A program made the translations under genes and the position numbers. The notes beneath the pieces were generated by a model. That model had not been told where the DNA came from. It saw only the letters and a list, made by a program, of their open reading frames with translations, and ran no database searches. 64,000 nucleotides of DNA from Marinobacterium_D sp050908845 (GTDB lineage Bacteria; Pseudomonadota; Gammaproteobacteria; Pseudomonadales; Balneatricaceae): NCBI RefSeq assembly GCF_050908845.1, contig NZ_CP194171.1, forward strand, positions 3,410,001 through 3,474,000, read 5' to 3'. The first letter of the stretch is position 1; the number at the start of each line of letters is the position of its first letter. Positions 42,208-51,004 of this stretch are shown here, in pieces.

Positions 42208-43147
42208 GGCGGAACACCTCAGGCTCTGCCGCTGCATGCTGCTTTGACAGCGCACTGGTAAATACGCGGGTCACCGAGTCGTTCATCAACACAGCCACAC
42301 GCTCGACCTTGCGCTCCAGCCAGTTGTGGATGGTCATCACCGGGATCGCCACCGCCAGACCCACCGCCGTTGTCAGCAACGCCTGCCAGATACCGCCGGA
42401 CAGCACCGAGGGATCCACCTGACTGCCCGCCGCTTCCATCTGTTTAAACGCGACAATCATCCCCAGCACGGTACCGAGCAGACCCAACAGCGGGCTGAGC
42501 GTCGCGATCACCTCCAATGGACGCAGGAACGAACGCATCTGCCCCAACCGCTGGGTCGCTACCCGGCTCAGCTCTTCACGCAGCAGAGTGGATTCCTGCC
42601 CCGCTTCTACGCCCTTCATGGCCAGCCCAACCAGACCGGTGACCGGGCGATGCTGCCTCAGCGTCTTAATGGCGCCCTGACGGTCGCCCACGGACCAGAG
42701 ACTCAACGCCCGGTCAATCTCCCGCGCTGACTCGGCGCGCATAACGGCAAACTGCCAGAGCTTCAGCAGAACGATGGTCAGCGCGACCACGGAGAAGGCA
42801 CAGAGAATCCAGACCACGGGCCCGCCCATGACCAGAAAATCGATCACCTGATCGACCAGGCTCAGGGGCATATCTGGCGTTTCGCCCAGCGAAGGATCGA
42901 GCGGCAGGGTAGCTGTGGATGGATCGTCGGCCAGCGCTGACTGAAGCGGGTTCGCGCCGGTTTCGCCCGATACTCTGGCATGTTCGTCTGCAGCCCCGGG
43001 GCCACCGGCAGTCAAGGCATCGCCAGTAGCCAAGGCATCGCCAGCGTCTGCCGCCAGCGTCTCATCACCCAACTGCTGAGGCTTGCCGCCCGCGGCCATT
43101 AATTCAGTTTCCGTACTCACGTCGACCCCCTGCTCGCTATCTGGCAA
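42197..43147 (-). CDS. exbB: ExbB/TolQ/MotA family proton channel protein
   Basis: The 316-residue protein has three membrane helices (VVWILCAFSVVALTIVLLKL about 112-131; the paired helices at about 205-270 with LLGLLGTVLGMIVAFKQM and ALLTTAVGLAVAIPVMTIHN). About 100 residues of Ala/Gly/Asp-rich, low-complexity sequence come before the first helix and are not usual for ExbB. It forms the motor with the two ExbD proteins to drive TonB. It is the first gene of the leftward iron operon, with a Fur-like site just upstream. Confidence 0.87.
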   Translation of the reverse strand: MPDSEQGVDVSTETELMAAGGKPQQLGDETLAADAGDALATGDALTAGGPGAADEHARVSGETGANPLQSALADDPSTATLPLDPSLGETPDMPLSLVDQVIDFLVMGGPVVWILCAFSVVALTIVLLKLWQFAVMRAESAREIDRALSLWSVGDRQGAIKTLRQHRPVTGLVGLAMKGVEAGQESTLLREELSRVATQRLGQMRSFLRPLEVIATLSPLLGLLGTVLGMIVAFKQMEAAGSQVDPSVLSGGIWQALLTTAVGLAVAIPVMTIHNWLERKVERVAVLMNDSVTRVFTSALSKQHAAAEPEVFRHAA

Positions 43148-43164
43148 AAAAACTATACGGTAAT

Positions 43165-43183
43165 ACTAATGATAACTAATCTT
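43165..43183 (-). promoter_or_regulatory. Candidate Fur box upstream of exbB
   Basis: ACTAATGATAACTAATCTT matches the 19-bp Fur consensus at 12 positions, including the nine-base core TAATGATAA. It lies 18-36 bp before the exbB ATG, in AT-rich DNA. Iron repression of the exbB-exbD-exbD-tonB-receptor-piuC run is expected. Confidence 0.5.
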
Positions 43184-43380
43184 ATTTGCATTATAAAAAT
43201 TACTAAGCATACAAATCAATAGCTTTGCCGCCGACGGATCGAAAGCGTCAGGCTCCGGCAGCTGACCGGAAGCAGAAGAAGTCGGGGATTAGAAACTATG
43301 CAGTGACGGGAACGCGCGCGAGTCCCGAAAAATACAGAGGGGAACAGCAGGGTTGAGGCTGGGGATTTAGAAAACAGATC

Positions 43381-43413
43381 GCAAACGGGCGGGCTTTAAA
43401 CCCGCCTGTTTGC
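43381..43413 (-). terminator. Terminator of the thioesterase/bolA group
   Basis: Read leftward, GCAAAC-A-GGCGGG and CCCGCC-C-GTTTGC pair around a 7-base loop (one mismatch), 11 bases after the thioesterase stop, and GATCTGTTTTC follows. Confidence 0.65.
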
Positions 43414-43424
43414 GCAGAGCCAGG

Positions 43425-43988
43425 TCAGACCGGCCGGGCCAGCCTGCAGTTCTGCCCGTCGAGCTTGGGCAGCTCTCGCTCGATATCGAGCTCAGCGCGG
43501 GCCTGGCGCATCTCTTCGCGGTGATGCTGCTTGAACTGGCGTCGCATCATCCCTTCCAGGAAGCGCTTTACCTCCACATCCTCTTCCAGTATCAGGCCCG
43601 GCAGCGGTACCGGCTTGCGGGTCTTTTCATCAACCGCAACCATGGTGAAATAGGAGGTATTTGTCGGTTTGACGATGCCGTTGTGGAAATCTTCCGAGAC
43701 CACCTTGATCCCCACCTCCATGGAGGAACGCCCCACGTAGTTGACCGAGGCGTGCAGGGTCAGCAACTCACCCACCTCCACCGGGTTCAGAAAATCCACG
43801 GAGTCGATGGAGGCCGTCACACAGTATCCCCGTGCGTGGGAGGCCGCGCAGGTATAGGCGATCTTATCCATCAGTGACAGGATGACACCGCCATGCACCT
43901 TGCCGCCAAAGTTGGCGTAATGGGGAACCATCAGCTCCTTGAGCGTGGTCTGGGATTCCTTTACGCGTCGAAATTCATGCTCGGTCAT
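43425..43988 (-). CDS. Acyl-CoA thioesterase (hotdog fold, YciA-like)
   Basis: From ATG 43988 the protein has 187 residues, with the hotdog signature NFGGKVHGGVILSLMDKIAYTCA (catalytic Asp in LMD) and SIDSVDFLNPVEVGELL. It hydrolyses acyl-CoA thioesters in the cytosol. The final 30 residues are a charged extension (QHHREEMRQARAELDIE...). The longer upstream frame is rejected, because homologs begin at this ATG. It lies 43 bases after bolA. Confidence 0.86.
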   Translation of the reverse strand: MTEHEFRRVKESQTTLKELMVPHYANFGGKVHGGVILSLMDKIAYTCAASHARGYCVTASIDSVDFLNPVEVGELLTLHASVNYVGRSSMEVGIKVVSEDFHNGIVKPTNTSYFTMVAVDEKTRKPVPLPGLILEEDVEVKRFLEGMMRRQFKQHHREEMRQARAELDIERELPKLDGQNCRLARPV

Positions 43989-44031
43989 AGGCTTTCTCCT
44001 GCGGACTGCTTTCAGGGAATGGAGCTGAGGC

Positions 44032-44349
44032 TTACTTATCGGCCTTGGAACCGCCCATACAGTTGGGCGACGCCGGCACAAAACCCTGCTGTTTTTCCCA
44101 CTCTGACGGCGTATGCAGGTGCATCGCCAGGGCGTGAATCGGATTCTGCATCAGATCAGACAACAGTCCATAAATCAGCTGATGACGCTGTACCAGGCGT
44201 TTGCCTTCAAAGGCGGAGCTCACCGCCACCAGTTTGAAGTGGGTATCGGTACGGTCACCCGAGTGCATATGGCTCTCGTTTTCGAGACGGTACTCGACCA
44301 GCTCCAGGCCCGCTTTCAGGCGTTTTTCAATCTCGTTTTCGACGCTCAT
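44032..44349 (-). CDS. bolA: BolA family protein
   Basis: From ATG 44349 the protein has 105 residues and the class-II KH-like BolA fold (SVENEIEKRLKAGLELVEYRLENES, KLVAVSSAFEGKRLVQRHQLIYGLL, PIHALAMHLHTP). The RHQ-LIY block and late His are the conserved signature. BolA proteins work with monothiol glutaredoxins in Fe-S handling or as regulators. Its start lies inside the DUF3422 gene's 3' end (23-base overlap), so translation is coupled. Confidence 0.87.
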   Translation of the reverse strand: MSVENEIEKRLKAGLELVEYRLENESHMHSGDRTDTHFKLVAVSSAFEGKRLVQRHQLIYGLLSDLMQNPIHALAMHLHTPSEWEKQQGFVPASPNCMGGSKADK

Positions 44350-45688
44350 TGCGCTTCTTTCCTGTGTTACCGTCCGCCAGCTCATCTTCAGCCAGCGCGT
44401 GGAAGTGGTGGTGGATACGCCGTGTCGCCAGCCAGACGGCCAGCAGCACTATGGGTACCATCATACCGGTTGCGAGCGTTTTATCGAACGCTACGCCCGC
44501 ACCGTAGATTGCTTCCAGCAAATATTTAAACAAACCCACCAGGTAATAGCTGATTGCAGCCACCGACAGCCCCTCCACCGTATGCTGCATCATCAGCTGA
44601 ATACGGGAGCGCCGGTCCATGGAGCTAAGCAGCTCCCGGTTCTGTTGCTGAATCGCCATTTCCACACGGGTGCGCATCATGTCGGATACCCGGTCCACAC
44701 GCCGCGACAGGTCATCGAGCCGCTCACTGACAGCGTTGCAGGTGCGCACCGCCGGCAGCAGACGACGACTGAGAAACTCGTTGATCGTCAGGTGCCCGGA
44801 CACCTCATCCTCGCGCAGTTCTGCCAGCCGGCTGATGATCAGGTCGGCGTAGGCGCGGGTGGCGGTAAAGCGGAAGGTGGTCTGCGCCCTGAACGCTTCG
44901 ATCTGAGCGGCCATCTGCGTTAACTCCGACAGCACGGTGCGATCATCCACCTGGTGGTTATCCGCCAGCACACCGGTCAGATGTGCCAGCTTGGCATCCA
45001 TATCGCCAAGCGCCGGCGAGGTTCGGCGCGCTTCCGGCAGCGCCAGCAACGTCATCAGGCGATAGGTTTCTATCTCCACCAACCGCTGCACCAGACGTCC
45101 GAGCTGGGAGTCGCTCATCTGCTTGTTGTAGATCAGCATGCGGCCGAAACCATCCGCGTGCAGCTGAAATGCGGTCCAGACCCGGGCATCACCGCTCTGC
45201 GGGCTGGAACCCACCAGGCGCATCTGCTCAAACCAGGGCTTCACCTCGTTGGGTTCGGGTTCGGGATTAACCCGGGCATCTTCGATTGCCACATGGAAGG
45301 CCGCGACCACTGTACCCGGCAGCGCTTCGAGCCAACCGAATGGCAGCTCGCTGATACCCTGTTCGGCAAAGGGGTTAGCCTGGGATCGGGGGGCGAGGTT
45401 GATAAAGGTGTAGCTGGTAAACTCCAGGTGCTTTTCCCAGCGGATACGCAGCTTACCGAAGGTCTGCTCATAGCACTGGGTCTCCACCTGGGGCACCTCG
45501 TAGCCGAGCAGTTCATGCAACTTCTGCAGATGGCGGAACTGCTCCGCCCGCTGCGCTTCATCGACCTGCAGTGCCAGATGGGTCACCCGCGCAGGGCTCG
45601 GAATCACCTGGAAGGGGCGCGAGTGGAGCTCGTCATAGAGCATGTCGCGCAGCGGATGGGTCTCGAGATGCTGAATCACATCTTTCAT
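44327..45688 (-). CDS. DUF3422 family membrane-anchored protein
   Basis: The 453-residue protein begins HLETHPLRDMLYDELHSRPF, the DUF3422 hallmark, has a long soluble region with helical segments (about 230-370), and ends with two membrane helices (ISYYLVGLFKYLLEAIYG and a VPIVLLAVWLATR segment) and a basic tail. Its function is unknown across the family; a role at the inner membrane is likely. It heads the DUF3422-bolA-thioesterase group. Confidence 0.88.
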   Translation of the reverse strand: MKDVIQHLETHPLRDMLYDELHSRPFQVIPSPARVTHLALQVDEAQRAEQFRHLQKLHELLGYEVPQVETQCYEQTFGKLRIRWEKHLEFTSYTFINLAPRSQANPFAEQGISELPFGWLEALPGTVVAAFHVAIEDARVNPEPEPNEVKPWFEQMRLVGSSPQSGDARVWTAFQLHADGFGRMLIYNKQMSDSQLGRLVQRLVEIETYRLMTLLALPEARRTSPALGDMDAKLAHLTGVLADNHQVDDRTVLSELTQMAAQIEAFRAQTTFRFTATRAYADLIISRLAELREDEVSGHLTINEFLSRRLLPAVRTCNAVSERLDDLSRRVDRVSDMMRTRVEMAIQQQNRELLSSMDRRSRIQLMMQHTVEGLSVAAISYYLVGLFKYLLEAIYGAGVAFDKTLATGMMVPIVLLAVWLATRRIHHHFHALAEDELADGNTGKKRNERRKRD

Positions 45689-45738
45689 TATTTTATTACT
45701 CCGTCAGCCGGCTGAATCCTCAACGCCGGGGGCTGGTG

Positions 45739-46086
45739 TTATTCCAGATTGGCTCGCAGCAAAGGCTGCTCCGACAGATCGAAGGCCAGGATCTGCGGCT
45801 CCACGTCGAACCACTGATCGAACAGGCTGCGCTCGAGAATCGGCCAGTGATCGCCAAACTCATCCCAGGCACCCAGCTCGTTCTCGAAGATGGTACGCCA
45901 GCCGCTCTCCAGCGCCTCAGCAAAGCTGCTTTCTTGCTCCGCTTCATCGATCAGATAGACAGTGCCCTCCTGACGCAGGGACTCCAGGTCGAGATTTTCC
46001 TCCGGCGCCTGTTCTGCCGCCCAGTCGGCCATGGGCTGTTTGGGACGTATCACCAGCGCGGAGCGATTCAGTAGCTTGATCGTCAT
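45739..46086 (-). CDS. Hypothetical acidic protein, 115 residues
   Basis: Starting at ATG 46086 (the upstream in-frame start is TTG), the protein is acidic and rich in Trp, Glu and Asp, with no signal peptide or membrane segment (for example TVYLIDEAEQESSFAEALES, GAWDEFGDHWPILE). I do not recognise a function; similar short proteins occur in gammaproteobacteria as uncharacterised families. It is divergent from the next unknown gene across 48 bases. Confidence 0.6.
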   Translation of the reverse strand: MTIKLLNRSALVIRPKQPMADWAAEQAPEENLDLESLRQEGTVYLIDEAEQESSFAEALESGWRTIFENELGAWDEFGDHWPILERSLFDQWFDVEPQILAFDLSEQPLLRANLE

Positions 46087-46134
46087 CGGGACACTCGTTA
46101 TATACAATATGGGAATGGTTAAGGGTGATTCATC

Positions 46135-46785
46135 ATGAATATCAGGGTACTACCAGCGCTTGAGAGCCGCGAGGCCTGGCTCGCGTTTATCCGCCGGGAA
46201 CAGCCCTACTGCCTGGTGGAAGATCCGCAATGCCTGGTGGATTTCCAGACCTCCTTTCTACAGCTCACGCTGTTCAACAACGACCATCGTGATGCCGAAC
46301 GTTACACCCTGGGCTCGCGCAGTGCGATGCAACCGGCCTGGGCGCTGATCAAGGGGTGCAACTGGTCGCTCAAAACGCTGGTTACAGGTCTCAGTGCGCT
46401 CGATTTCAGCAGCAACGTGCGTGATAACGAACTGCTGCGCGGCCACACCGACCTCAGCGTACGCAAACGTTTTGTCAACGAGTCGCGGCTGGTATCCCCC
46501 GCCCTCACCGGTCTGCTGCAGCCGCTCAGCGCCCTGCCCGCCCAGTGGTCCGGCGAAAGCCTGTGCCAGCTGCTCGCTAACGACCAGTGGCGCGACTGGC
46601 GCAGCGAAAGTGACGAGCCGATCAGCCCCCGGGCACTGCTGCTGGAGCTGCAGCAGCACCTGCCGCTCTGGCAGGTCGCCCGCAAGGGCGAACGCCTGTT
46701 TCTGCGCCGCGAGGGCAAACCGCTGGTCAGCTTTATCCCCGACCCGGTTCAACCCGCCCCCAGGCTGGCTGAACCGGCGCTCTGA
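46135..46785 (+). CDS. Hypothetical protein, 216 residues
   Basis: This soluble protein shows no signal or membrane segment. Visible blocks are EAWLAFIRREQPYCLVEDPQ near the start and WQVARKGERLFLRREGKPLV near the end. I do not recognise it. It ends 6 bases from the mksB stop in convergent orientation. It lacks the Toprim-type acidic motifs of JetD nucleases and is too short for JetD, so it is not the missing Wadjet subunit. Confidence 0.65.
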   Translation: MNIRVLPALESREAWLAFIRREQPYCLVEDPQCLVDFQTSFLQLTLFNNDHRDAERYTLGSRSAMQPAWALIKGCNWSLKTLVTGLSALDFSSNVRDNELLRGHTDLSVRKRFVNESRLVSPALTGLLQPLSALPAQWSGESLCQLLANDQWRDWRSESDEPISPRALLLELQQHLPLWQVARKGERLFLRREGKPLVSFIPDPVQPAPRLAEPAL

Positions 46786-46791
46786 GCCGGC

Positions 46792-49700
46792 TTACACCAG
46801 CTCGGCGTCGCTCTCCTCAAGCTCTTCACGCGGCATCAGTTTGTAGGGATGATCCGATGCCAGCAACTCCTTGCCTCTATCGGTCGGGAACTCCACATCC
46901 ACATCCACGACGCGGCCATCACGGCAGACGTTAATGATGGTATCCATGCAGGATGACAGTAGTGAGTACTTCTCATCCGGCGCGGCGATAATCGTCTGCA
47001 GCCCCAGATCGGACATGAAACCGAGCGAGGTAACGGTGTTCTCGGAGTCGAGCTTGTTGAACGCCTCGTCGAACACCGACAGGCTGAAACCACCCACCGG
47101 CCGGCCATCGCCGCCCTCCTTGAGGCGGTAAGTAGCGCCGAGGGCCGCCGCCATTGCCACGTAGAAGGGTACCTGGTGCTCACCACCGGAACCGGTCTTG
47201 ATACGCTGGGTCAGGGTGGTTTTGCGGTTGCCCTGCAGATCCTTGACGACCAGCTCGAAATTGTAGAAGTTGCGGTAATCCTGCAACAGGCTACTTTCGC
47301 CCTCATCCTTGAGTACGTCATGGATACGGGCCAGCGCATCGCGGTGGCCGCTGTCATTCTCGTTCTTGAGATCGAACAGAGAGCCCACGTTGGCCTGATC
47401 CATACGGGTATAGGCCTCGACCAGCTCGAGGATATCCTTGAGCTCCGGGTTGGGGCTCATCTCGAAGCTGTACATCTCCTTGTGGAACGGACGGTTCTTC
47501 AGGTGGCTGTTCAGCTCGCGGATCAGGTCACGGATCTTGTTGATCTGGTCATTCAGGTGCGCGACAAAGTCGGAGCGGAACGCGGTTTCCGCTTCCAGGC
47601 GGGCACGCTCGGCTTTCTTGGCGTACTCGGCCAGCTCCGATTCACGCAGCGCAGCGACGGTGTTGTCGACGAAGGTTTCCAGATCCTCGTGGGTGGAATC
47701 CGGCCCGATCTTGTCCAGCTCCTGATGGCTCATGCCACCGCCGTGGTAAGTCGCCTTGTATTGCGCCACGGCGTCACGCACGCCGTTTTTCTTCTTCTCG
47801 TGCAGCTGCAGTTCGGCCTGGGCCTTCTTCGCCGCTTCGAAGATGATGCGATCCAGCTCACCACCGCAGGACTCATCGAGGTAATCACGCTTCTCCTGCG
47901 CCGCCTGGGCATCGAAGTTGCGGTTTTCCTCACAACGGGTACGGGACTGGGCGTGATCGACCAGATCCTTTTCCAGCACTTCCAGGGAAGCGTTGTCCTT
48001 GATGATACTGGTGCGCACTTTCTGCAACTTGTCCATCAGCGCTTTCTGGCGGGCTTCCATCGCCTTGTGATGCTCGGCAAGCTCGACGATACGCGCCTGG
48101 ATACCGGAATCATCATGGTTGCGCAGATCGTGGATCGCCTGCTCAAAGCCCTGGATCTCGCCACCGAGCTGTGCACGCTGGTTGCACAGGTCGTAGACAG
48201 GCTCATTAGCGCTTACCAGACCACTGGCCAGGCTGATCAGCGAGTCGCGCAGTTTCTCCAGGGACTCGTGCTTTTTACCCAGGGAGGCAAACTCGGCGAT
48301 CAGTTCGTCCACCTGCTTGCCCTGCAGCGCCAGTTGATCACCGCGACGGCGGATACCCATGATCGGGCTCAGCTCGTTGATGGAGGTGGTGGAACCTTCG
48401 CTCTGCAGCATGCAGTCATAGGTCAGCGCGCGTTCCTGCCTGAGCAGTTCCTGCTCGGTTTCCACGGCGATGACGCCACCGAGCGCCCGGTTCATGTAAG
48501 CACGGGCGTGGTCATCATCGGTATCGATAAACTCCGCCAGCGAGCCAGGCTTGCTGCGGCGCAGCCAGTCATCGCTCTTGGTGGTGTTGATAATACGGCA
48601 GCCCTTGAGGTGACGACCCTTGCGACGGTAAAGCGTGATCGCTTCCTTGACCCGGTCCGGTGCTACCACCAGCGCCTCTCGACGGGCGCCGAGGAAGGAT
48701 TCGACAGCGATACGCCACTTGTCATCATTGATATCCACCAGCTCGCAGATCGGGGTGGATTTGATGCCGTACTCTTCCAGCAGCTCCATCAGTTCACGGG
48801 TGTTGTGGCGGATCGGCGCACGCCCCTGCTGCAGCTGTTCAACCGCGCTTTTCTGGCTCTGGATGGTCGAGCGCAGCTCGTTCAGGCGGATCACCGACTC
48901 TTCGTAGCGGCGTGACACCGCCTTGCGTACCGGGTCGATATTGTTGCGTAGCTGCTCGACGGTGGCATCCACCTCCACCGGCGACGCCGGCCAGGCATCG
49001 GCGAGTACATTTTCACCGGAGCGCCACAGCTCCACCGACTGAGCGACAACCGGACGGAACTCATCCGGCAACATGTCGATATGGTCCGAGAAGCCTACGG
49101 TGGTGCGCAACAGGCCATAGACTTTCTGGATCCGGTCGTTGACCACGTTCAGCTCGTGCTGATGGGCACGAATGGAGGATTCCAGTGCGTTGATCTGGTG
49201 GGCGGAGTCGGAGGTGTTCAACTCGGCACGGGCGTTGGCCAGATCCTGAATCGCCTGGTTCAGCGCCTCGCTGGTCTGCGACAGCTCGGTCTGCAGTTTT
49301 TCCTCTTTTTCCTGTGAGTCTTCAAGACGCTCGGCGGCGTCCTCTTTCTTCAGGTCGGCCTGCTCAAAGCGGGACTCGTGCACCACCCACTCGTACTCGA
49401 CGGAGTTACGCAGGTTGCGGGCGATGCCGTTACACATCTCCTGGACCTTCTCCAGTTCGGTGATACGGTTGGCGACCTCCTGGGTCTTCTGCTCCATGAC
49501 CCGGTATTCATCCAGCGACTTGCGGAACGCACCGACGTGGACGATGTTCTCATCGAGAACGAACTCGCGCACGAAGCGGGTCGGGCTGTCGATCGGCACA
49601 AACTTCAATGCGTTCTTGAAGTTTTTGACAAACTTGTCGTCATCGTTGGGCATCTGCGGATCATGGCTGAGATGGCTGACCATATCCTTGACGAAACGTG

Positions 49701-50220
49701 CCGCACGCTTTTCCAGAATCATTTCCGGGCACTGTTTCATCAGGCTGTCGCGCACCTCGGTCCAGGCCTTCGGCATACGGCCGTTGCCCTGCTTTACGGT
49801 AAAGTCATCGAGGGTGACGGAGAAGTTCGGCAGGATAAAACGGCCGAGAATCTCTTCATCCGGGCTTGCGGTAGAGGCGCTGATGGCGATACCGACACAG
49901 GTCTCCTGCGCGGTTTCGGTATCGAAAAAACTCATCGCCAGGTAGGTGATGGAATCCTCGCGGGCACTGTTTTTCTTGCCCTGGTCATCGAGGAAGCCAA
50001 GACAGTAGGTACGCAGCGAACGCTCGCTCTTTTCACCGGCGGAGGCGTTGAAGCTCAGGTGGCGCTTGTGACCGCCCATCAACACAGTCTGCATCGCATC
50101 TAGCAACGAGGACTTGCCCGAGCCGTTGGGCCCGACAATCGCCACATTACCCTTGATCGGAATCTCCATGGCCCCCAGCACATACCAGTTGACCAGCACC
50201 ATGCGGTTAAGCTGTTTCAT
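46792..50220 (-). CDS. mksB: SMC-like condensin ATPase MksB (JetC-like)
   Basis: The 1142-residue protein has Walker A at residues 30-37 (GPNGSGKS) near the N-terminus, two long coiled-coil arms (about 230-470 and 650-960) around a hinge near 480-620, and a C-terminal head with signature T-G-S-G-G-E-H-Q (about 1010) and Walker B SLSVFDEAFNKLD (about 1046-1058). That is the MukB/MksB layout. It loops or condenses DNA together with MksE and MksF. Its start overlaps mksE by 14 bases. In Wadjet defence systems the same protein is JetC; here no nuclease gene is present. Confidence 0.9.
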   Translation of the reverse strand: MKQLNRMVLVNWYVLGAMEIPIKGNVAIVGPNGSGKSSLLDAMQTVLMGGHKRHLSFNASAGEKSERSLRTYCLGFLDDQGKKNSAREDSITYLAMSFFDTETAQETCVGIAISASTASPDEEILGRFILPNFSVTLDDFTVKQGNGRMPKAWTEVRDSLMKQCPEMILEKRAARFVKDMVSHLSHDPQMPNDDDKFVKNFKNALKFVPIDSPTRFVREFVLDENIVHVGAFRKSLDEYRVMEQKTQEVANRITELEKVQEMCNGIARNLRNSVEYEWVVHESRFEQADLKKEDAAERLEDSQEKEEKLQTELSQTSEALNQAIQDLANARAELNTSDSAHQINALESSIRAHQHELNVVNDRIQKVYGLLRTTVGFSDHIDMLPDEFRPVVAQSVELWRSGENVLADAWPASPVEVDATVEQLRNNIDPVRKAVSRRYEESVIRLNELRSTIQSQKSAVEQLQQGRAPIRHNTRELMELLEEYGIKSTPICELVDINDDKWRIAVESFLGARREALVVAPDRVKEAITLYRRKGRHLKGCRIINTTKSDDWLRRSKPGSLAEFIDTDDDHARAYMNRALGGVIAVETEQELLRQERALTYDCMLQSEGSTTSINELSPIMGIRRRGDQLALQGKQVDELIAEFASLGKKHESLEKLRDSLISLASGLVSANEPVYDLCNQRAQLGGEIQGFEQAIHDLRNHDDSGIQARIVELAEHHKAMEARQKALMDKLQKVRTSIIKDNASLEVLEKDLVDHAQSRTRCEENRNFDAQAAQEKRDYLDESCGGELDRIIFEAAKKAQAELQLHEKKKNGVRDAVAQYKATYHGGGMSHQELDKIGPDSTHEDLETFVDNTVAALRESELAEYAKKAERARLEAETAFRSDFVAHLNDQINKIRDLIRELNSHLKNRPFHKEMYSFEMSPNPELKDILELVEAYTRMDQANVGSLFDLKNENDSGHRDALARIHDVLKDEGESSLLQDYRNFYNFELVVKDLQGNRKTTLTQRIKTGSGGEHQVPFYVAMAAALGATYRLKEGGDGRPVGGFSLSVFDEAFNKLDSENTVTSLGFMSDLGLQTIIAAPDEKYSLLSSCMDTIINVCRDGRVVDVDVEFPTDRGKELLASDHPYKLMPREELEESDAELV

Positions 50221-51004
50221 CGCTGCGCTCCGTGGTTGAGACGTCAGTAGATTCGTCGGTGGATTCTTCGGTAGCGTCTTCGCTCGTGTCGTTTACCGAC
50301 TCAGCCTGAACCTCTGGCTCAGACGCAGCCGGCTCAGCCGTTTCAGCCTGGACCCGATCTTCGGCACGCCGGTTATGCTCTTCCTGCTCTTCCTCGATAA
50401 AGGCATCAGCCTCGTCTCGATTCTCGATGTCGCAGAGCGCTTCGAGCTGGCCGATGTAATCCTCGACCACCACCTGGCGGATCGTCGGATTGATACGGAT
50501 CGGGATATTCTTGGGCGCGGTTTCTTCCGGCTTGCCGCGCTCGATCACACCATGGCGGGTAAACAGGGAGAGGATCTCCTTGAGACGGGTCTCGTTGGGA
50601 ATCTCCTTGCCGGTCAGGTTATCGTACAACCGCAGCATTTCGTCGGAGCTGGTGAACGCCTTGCCATCCTCAACCTCGAACGCTTCGAGCTTGGCCTCGT
50701 ACTGCTGACGCAGGCAGAGCAGCAGCAGCGACTCGTCCAGGCGCAGGCGCAGCACGCGCTCCTCGCCCTGGGGCAGGATGCCGAGATACGCCTCATCCGG
50801 CTGGTAGATCAGGCTCCAGCCGATGGCGTCGAACAGGTTGCGGAAATACTCCACATTGCCGGCCACCAGGAAGTAGTGCTCCCGGTGGGACGGGCGGTCC
50901 GCATACAGAAACTGACTGGTCAGCAACTGGTTGGCGGCTCGAACGAAATCGTCCGCCTGGTGCTGATCGTTGCGGGAAACGACTTTTTGCAGATCACCTA
51001 GCAT
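50207..51004 (-). CDS. mksE: Condensin subunit MksE (JetB-like, DUF4194)
   Basis: The 265-residue protein matches the DUF4194/MksE family: an N-terminal helical start (ADDFVRAANQLLTSQFLYAD) and winged-helix regions (LRLYDNLTGKEIPNETRLKEIL, LFTRHGVIERG). Its last 70 residues are a low-complexity acidic tail rich in Glu, Thr, Ser and Ala (DATEESTDESTDVSTTERSD), longer than I would expect. It links MksF to the MksB heads. It overlaps mksF by 11 bases and mksB by 14. Confidence 0.88.
   Translation of the reverse strand: MLGDLQKVVSRNDQHQADDFVRAANQLLTSQFLYADRPSHREHYFLVAGNVEYFRNLFDAIGWSLIYQPDEAYLGILPQGEERVLRLRLDESLLLLCLRQQYEAKLEAFEVEDGKAFTSSDEMLRLYDNLTGKEIPNETRLKEILSLFTRHGVIERGKPEETAPKNIPIRINPTIRQVVVEDYIGQLEALCDIENRDEADAFIEEEQEEHNRRAEDRVQAETAEPAASEPEVQAESVNDTSEDATEESTDESTDVSTTERSDETA

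Noticed and set aside
46135..46785. JetD nuclease of a Wadjet system
   Set aside because: At 216 residues it is too short, and it shows no Toprim or DUF2220-type acidic motifs.
47176..48915. 579-residue forward open frame opposite mksB
   Set aside because: It is an antisense shadow; mksB has Walker motifs and coiled coils and must be the real gene.
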